This document shows, in pieces, positions 6,244 through 8,478 of a stretch of 8,478 nt of DNA. Source of the DNA: Nanobdellota archaeon (GTDB taxonomy: Archaea > Nanobdellota > Nanobdellia > Pacearchaeales > GW2011-AR1); assembly GCA_030704765.1 (NCBI GenBank), contig JAUYDD010000212.1, positions 1 to 8,478 on the forward strand, given 5' to 3'. The position numbers and the translations under genes were made by a program. Each line of letters starts with the position of its first letter. Positions within the stretch are counted from its first letter, which is position 1. Below the pieces are notes generated by a model. It was not told the origin of the DNA. It saw only the letters and a list, made by a program, of their open reading frames with translations, and made no database searches.

Positions 6244-6288
6244 TAGGAAATAACTTTAATTTCAGTATATCTAAGAAGTTATTTCCTA
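6244..6288. repeat. Perfect 13-bp inverted repeat after MTAP-APRT
   Basis: TAGGAAATAACTT (6244-6256) and AAGTTATTTCCTA (6276-6288) are exact reverse complements separated by 19 bases, beginning five bases after the stop codon. As RNA this forms a stable 3' hairpin that could protect or terminate the mRNA; as DNA it could be a dimeric regulator site. No T-run follows directly; the nearest is 55 bases downstream. Confidence 0.7.
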
Positions 6289-6392
6289 AATAGACAAATA
6301 ACAAAATTTTTCCGAAAATTTATGTTATATGCTATAATAGAAGTTTTTTTATCAATCTATCTTAATTAATATCTATATAAAACTGATGAAAA

Positions 6393-6400
6393 CTTTATAT
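6393..6400 (+). promoter_or_regulatory. TATA box for the gene at 6423
   Basis: CTTTATAT is centred 26 bases before the ATG at 6423, the exact spacing expected for a leaderless archaeal transcript. A T-rich stretch with no Shine-Dalgarno sequence lies between the box and the ATG, which supports leaderless translation. Confidence 0.6.
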
Positions 6401-6422
6401 TCTGGTGTTTTTTGTTTTTTAA

Positions 6423-6776
6423 ATGGTTTATAGGATTGGCAAAATTATAGGCAGATTTGTAAAAGGTTATAGATTTGTTATAAATAAAGAAGGAGATGAT
6501 TTTGTATTTTATGCACATGAGATTGATTCTAGCTTTCTACCTGATTCTATTGAAATAGAAAAAAGATTTGGATTAGAGAAAGTTGTTGGTAAGGGGATGA
6601 TTGACCATGCTGCAGGAGGCCCAACATATTTAGGAGTGTGGTCTGGACCATTAGATGATACTCCTGCAACAAAAGAATTAATGGAAAATTTCGAGAGTCA
6701 GCTATTAGAGGAATATAAAAAAATATGTCCAGGAATACAGAAGATTATGATCTTTTGCAAAAAACAAAATTCCTAA
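6423..6776 (+). CDS. Hypothetical protein (117 aa)
   Basis: An unrecognised small soluble protein, probably a compact alpha/beta domain. The N-terminus (3-32) is basic and alternates hydrophobic residues (YRIGKIIGRFVKGYRFVI, then DDFVFYAHE), suggesting beta strands. A Gly-rich central segment, VGKGMIDHAAGGPTYLGVW (55-73), with Asp61 and His62, looks like the most functional part. An acidic helix follows (83-101), then a hydrophobic strand (KIMIFC, 107-112). There is no signal peptide or membrane segment. It is not a metalloprotease or phosphatase by any motif I can see. It has its own TATA box and is followed after 31 bases by the Pcm gene, which also has a box, so an operon is not required. 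Coding is supported by the placed promoter and the ordinary composition. Confidence 0.6.
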   Translation: MVYRIGKIIGRFVKGYRFVINKEGDDFVFYAHEIDSSFLPDSIEIEKRFGLEKVVGKGMIDHAAGGPTYLGVWSGPLDDTPATKELMENFESQLLEEYKKICPGIQKIMIFCKKQNS

Positions 6777-6780
6777 AATA

Positions 6781-6796
6781 TTTATATCCTATATAA
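6781..6796 (+). promoter_or_regulatory. TATA box for the Pcm gene
   Basis: TTTATATCCTATATAA contains TTTATAT centred about 24 bases before the ATG at 6808, in a 31-base gap without a Shine-Dalgarno sequence. This predicts a leaderless or nearly leaderless mRNA. Confidence 0.5.
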
Positions 6797-6807
6797 TTAA
6801 AATATTT

Positions 6808-7401
6808 ATGGATAAAAAACAATTATTAGAAGAATTAAAATCTGAAGGATTTTCAGAAGATATTATTAAAGCTTTTGAACAAGTTAAGAGAGAAGACTTT
6901 GTTCCTGAAAATCTAAAGGAATTCTCTTATATAGATGAACCTTTGTCTATTGGAAAAGGCCAGACAATTTCTCAACCTTATACAATTGCATTTATGTTAA
7001 ATCTTTTAGAATTAAAAGATAATTTAAAAATTCTTGAAATTGGAAGTGGAAGCGGCTATGTTCTTGCTTTGATTAATGAATTATCAAAAAATTCAAAGAT
7101 TTATGGGATTGAAAGAATAAAAGAATTAGCAGAGATATCAAGAGAAGTTTTAAAAAATAAAAATACTGAAATAGTCCATGGTGATGGAAGCAAGGGATTA
7201 AAACAACATGCGTTGTATGATAGAATTCTAGTCAGTGCTGCTGCTGATAAAATTCCTAAGAAATTATTAGAGCAATTGAATTACAATGGAATATTAGTTA
7301 TTCCTGTTAGGAATTCTATAATTTCTATAAAGAAATTATACAGAGAAAATAAAATAAAAGAGTATCCTGGATTTGTGTTTGTGCCTTTAATTGAGGAATA
7401 G
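6808..7401 (+). CDS. pcm: Protein-L-isoaspartate O-methyltransferase
   Basis: A 197-residue SAM-dependent enzyme that methylates the abnormal carboxyl of L-isoaspartyl residues in aged proteins, the first step of their repair; it is cytosolic. The family hallmarks are in order: REDFVPE (28-34) with a following Tyr41, the substrate-binding stretch IGKGQTISQPYTIAFML (48-64) with Ser55, SAM motif I ILEIGSGSGY (75-84), the acidic end of strand 2 in YGIER (99-103), VHGDGSKGL (123-131), YDRILVSAAADKIPKKLLEQL (137-157) and NGILVIPV (160-167). It closes with FVFVPLIEE, matching the family's usual C-terminal FVPL. Length is at the short end for the family (about 200-220). All key parts appear intact. 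It overlaps neither neighbour and has its own TATA box. Confidence 0.95.
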   Translation: MDKKQLLEELKSEGFSEDIIKAFEQVKREDFVPENLKEFSYIDEPLSIGKGQTISQPYTIAFMLNLLELKDNLKILEIGSGSGYVLALINELSKNSKIYGIERIKELAEISREVLKNKNTEIVHGDGSKGLKQHALYDRILVSAAADKIPKKLLEQLNYNGILVIPVRNSIISIKKLYRENKIKEYPGFVFVPLIEE

Positions 7402-7404
7402 ATT

Positions 7405-7416
7405 TAAATATAAAAT
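7405..7416 (+). promoter_or_regulatory. TATA box for the membrane protein gene
   Basis: TAAATATAAAAT lies directly after the Pcm stop, with AAATATA centred 26 bases before the ATG at 7435. As with the two preceding genes, there is no Shine-Dalgarno sequence, consistent with a leaderless transcript. Confidence 0.5.
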
Positions 7417-7434
7417 ATTTTTAATTATTACATT

Positions 7435-8355
7435 ATGAAAAGAAACTTTGGAGGGGTATTAAACGATTCTTGGAAGGAGTATAAAGCTAATTTTTGGACT
7501 TTCTTTAAAATAATCTTTTTTTTATATTTTATGCCCATAATGATTTTCACTCTCCTTAACTTTTTATCGCTTTTTTATTTTTTTGGAGATTTAAATATCC
7601 TAACTTCTCCTGATTATGGAAAAATTATGATAAATAATAGTTACAATATGCCCTTTATTAGCTATATTTTATTTTTAATCCCATTGTATATAATTTTAGG
7701 ATTAGTATATTTAATAATGAGTTTATCAGCTATTTATTGCTCAATAAATTCTAATAAAAAATTAAGTTTTAGTGCTAGTTTAGCTGGTGGAAAAAAACAT
7801 TATTGGAATTATCTTAAATACAATCTTGTTATTCTTGGTTTGATTATCTTATTTATTTTAATTATTTTCGTTGTTTTTCTGCCTTTTACTCTTTTAGGAA
7901 TCATCGGCCTTATAATAGGTGTTTTATTAATGATTTTTCTAACAATTGCTTTTATTATCCTTATGATTAAATTTGGAATTTCTTGGATGTTTGCTCCATA
8001 TTTAATTGTTGAGCAAAATAAAAAAGCTATTGATTCTTTGAAAACTAGTTATCACATAGTAAAAGGAAAATGGTGGGGATTATTTGGTTATGTAATTCTT
8101 TTAATCCTTATATTTTTTTCAATTGCATTAGTTGTTGGTTTAATTCAACTAATGATTTCTTTTATTTTAGCTTTACCATATATTTCTCTTGATTTTTCTG
8201 CTTTTTTAACTGGAAATCTTAAAGTGCCATTAACAATCACAATTATACAGCAGATTATAGGCCCTATATTAAATTTTTTAATAAATATTATAGCAATACC
8301 TATTTTGGCTTTATTTATTAAAAACCTTTATTTTGATATCAAAAAAATTTCCTGA
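7435..8355 (+). CDS. Six-TM integral membrane protein
   Basis: A 306-residue polytopic membrane protein. About six hydrophobic segments are visible: 22-50, 75-102, 129-150, 152-180, 216-247 and 266-297. The N-terminus (FGGVLNDSWKEYKANFWTFF) and the stretch WMFAPYLIVEQNKKAIDSLK...HIVKGKWWGLFGY (184-219) resemble the loosely defined family of membrane proteins that includes the glycerophosphodiester phosphodiesterase membrane domain and several archaeal and bacterial DUFs. In these, an amphipathic 'alk.S..l.kg.ww' segment precedes a TM helix. No catalytic domain is attached. The role is unknown, possibly in membrane organisation or transport. The assignment to this superfamily is from pattern memory only. 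It has its own TATA box and is followed 15 bases after the stop by the second repeat element. Confidence 0.7.
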   Translation: MKRNFGGVLNDSWKEYKANFWTFFKIIFFLYFMPIMIFTLLNFLSLFYFFGDLNILTSPDYGKIMINNSYNMPFISYILFLIPLYIILGLVYLIMSLSAIYCSINSNKKLSFSASLAGGKKHYWNYLKYNLVILGLIILFILIIFVVFLPFTLLGIIGLIIGVLLMIFLTIAFIILMIKFGISWMFAPYLIVEQNKKAIDSLKTSYHIVKGKWWGLFGYVILLILIFFSIALVVGLIQLMISFILALPYISLDFSAFLTGNLKVPLTITIIQQIIGPILNFLINIIAIPILALFIKNLYFDIKKIS

Positions 8356-8370
8356 AATCAAAAAAACAAT

Positions 8371-8478
8371 GGGCCACCCACACCTGAAGGTGTGGGTTTG
8401 TTGCAGGCCCTTGTTTTTAGGATGCTCAAGAATCGAATACAAGCAATATACCTCATCTTAAAAGATGAGGTTTTCGAT
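8371..8478 (+). repeat. Structured repeat element, copy 2 (3' end cut by window edge)
   Basis: The 5' module is a nested fold: GGGCC (8371-8375) pairs with GGCCC (8406-8410) around a GC-rich hairpin ACCCACACCT/AGGTGTGGGT (8376-8385 with 8388-8397). The core GGCCCTTGTTTTTAGGATGC (8406-8425) is identical to 2-21. The 3' module is CCTCATC/GATGAGG (8451-8457 with 8464-8470) with the loop TTAAAA, as in copy 1, enclosed by ATCGAA/TTCGAT (8432-8437 with 8473-8478). Between the left arm and the hairpin both copies carry ACAARC. Copy 2 lacks the two extra hairpins that copy 1 has between core and terminal hairpin. It could be a non-coding RNA, a mobile-element end or a transcription-ending structure for the preceding gene; sequence alone does not decide. 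Confidence 0.7.

Larger units (their letters stand above)
6239..6422. other. 184-base intergenic region with inverted repeat and upstream signals
   Basis: No gene is visible. It holds the 13-bp inverted repeat at 6244-6288, a smaller one (AAATTTT at 6304-6310 with AAAATTT at 6315-6321), a T7 run at 6344-6350 that may terminate the fusion transcript, and the TATA box of the next gene at 6393-6400. It is the longest non-coding stretch outside the two repeat elements and their flanks. Confidence 0.6.

Noticed and set aside
6239..6422. tRNA or other known structured RNA gene
   Set aside because: No cloverleaf or T-loop sequence; only the inverted repeats described and a TATA box.
1..8478. CRISPR array
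   Set aside because: No set of regularly spaced repeats; the only exact longer repeat is the 20-base core present twice, 8.4 kb apart.
8371..8478. TnpB/IscB guide RNA or IS200/IS605 right end
   Set aside because: The hairpins would fit, but no tnpA, tnpB or iscB frame lies in the window and the preceding gene is a membrane protein; kept only as one possible explanation of the repeat element.

Overview
The window is very AT-rich and looks archaeal. Five of the plus-strand genes have an A/T-rich TATA-like box whose centre lies about 24-34 bases upstream of the ATG, which implies leaderless or nearly leaderless mRNAs. Only the first gene has a strong Shine-Dalgarno sequence. The gene mix (secreted metzincin, HEAT-repeat protein, Zn-ribbon micro-protein, short archaeal-looking Pcm, polytopic membrane protein, many unrecognised proteins) fits an uncultured small-genome archaeon, possibly DPANN (Woese-/Pacearchaeota-like). 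That placement is inference; no rRNA or other marker gene is present.

Layout. 1-138: the 3' part of a structured repeat element. 208-948: secreted matrixin-like metalloprotease, followed by a T-rich terminator. 1060-3696: three closely spaced genes on the plus strand (HEAT-repeat protein, two-TM protein, soluble hypothetical) that look like one operon. 3701-4830: two minus-strand genes, a Zn-finger/TPR-like/coiled-coil protein that ends 4 bases from the operon and, upstream of it, a 54-residue zinc-ribbon protein. 4831-4945: divergent promoter region. 4952-6238: a single-chain fusion of methylthioadenosine phosphorylase and adenine phosphoribosyltransferase. 6239-6422: intergenic stretch with a perfect 13-bp inverted repeat. 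6423-8355: hypothetical protein, protein-L-isoaspartate methyltransferase and a six-TM membrane protein, each with its own promoter-like box. 8371-8478: a second copy of the structured repeat element, cut by the window end.

Working together. The fusion enzyme should convert methylthioadenosine (a by-product of polyamine and other SAM-dependent chemistry) to free adenine in its first half and to AMP in its second, a two-step salvage route in one polypeptide. Pcm uses SAM to repair aged proteins. The 1060-4830 block consists of uncharacterised protein-interaction and membrane proteins; whether they form one system cannot be decided from sequence alone.

The two most unusual points are the MTAP-APRT fusion and the structured element present at both window edges. 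The two element copies share an identical 20-base core. They also carry a terminal hairpin and an enclosing stem whose sequences differ between copies while base pairing is kept.
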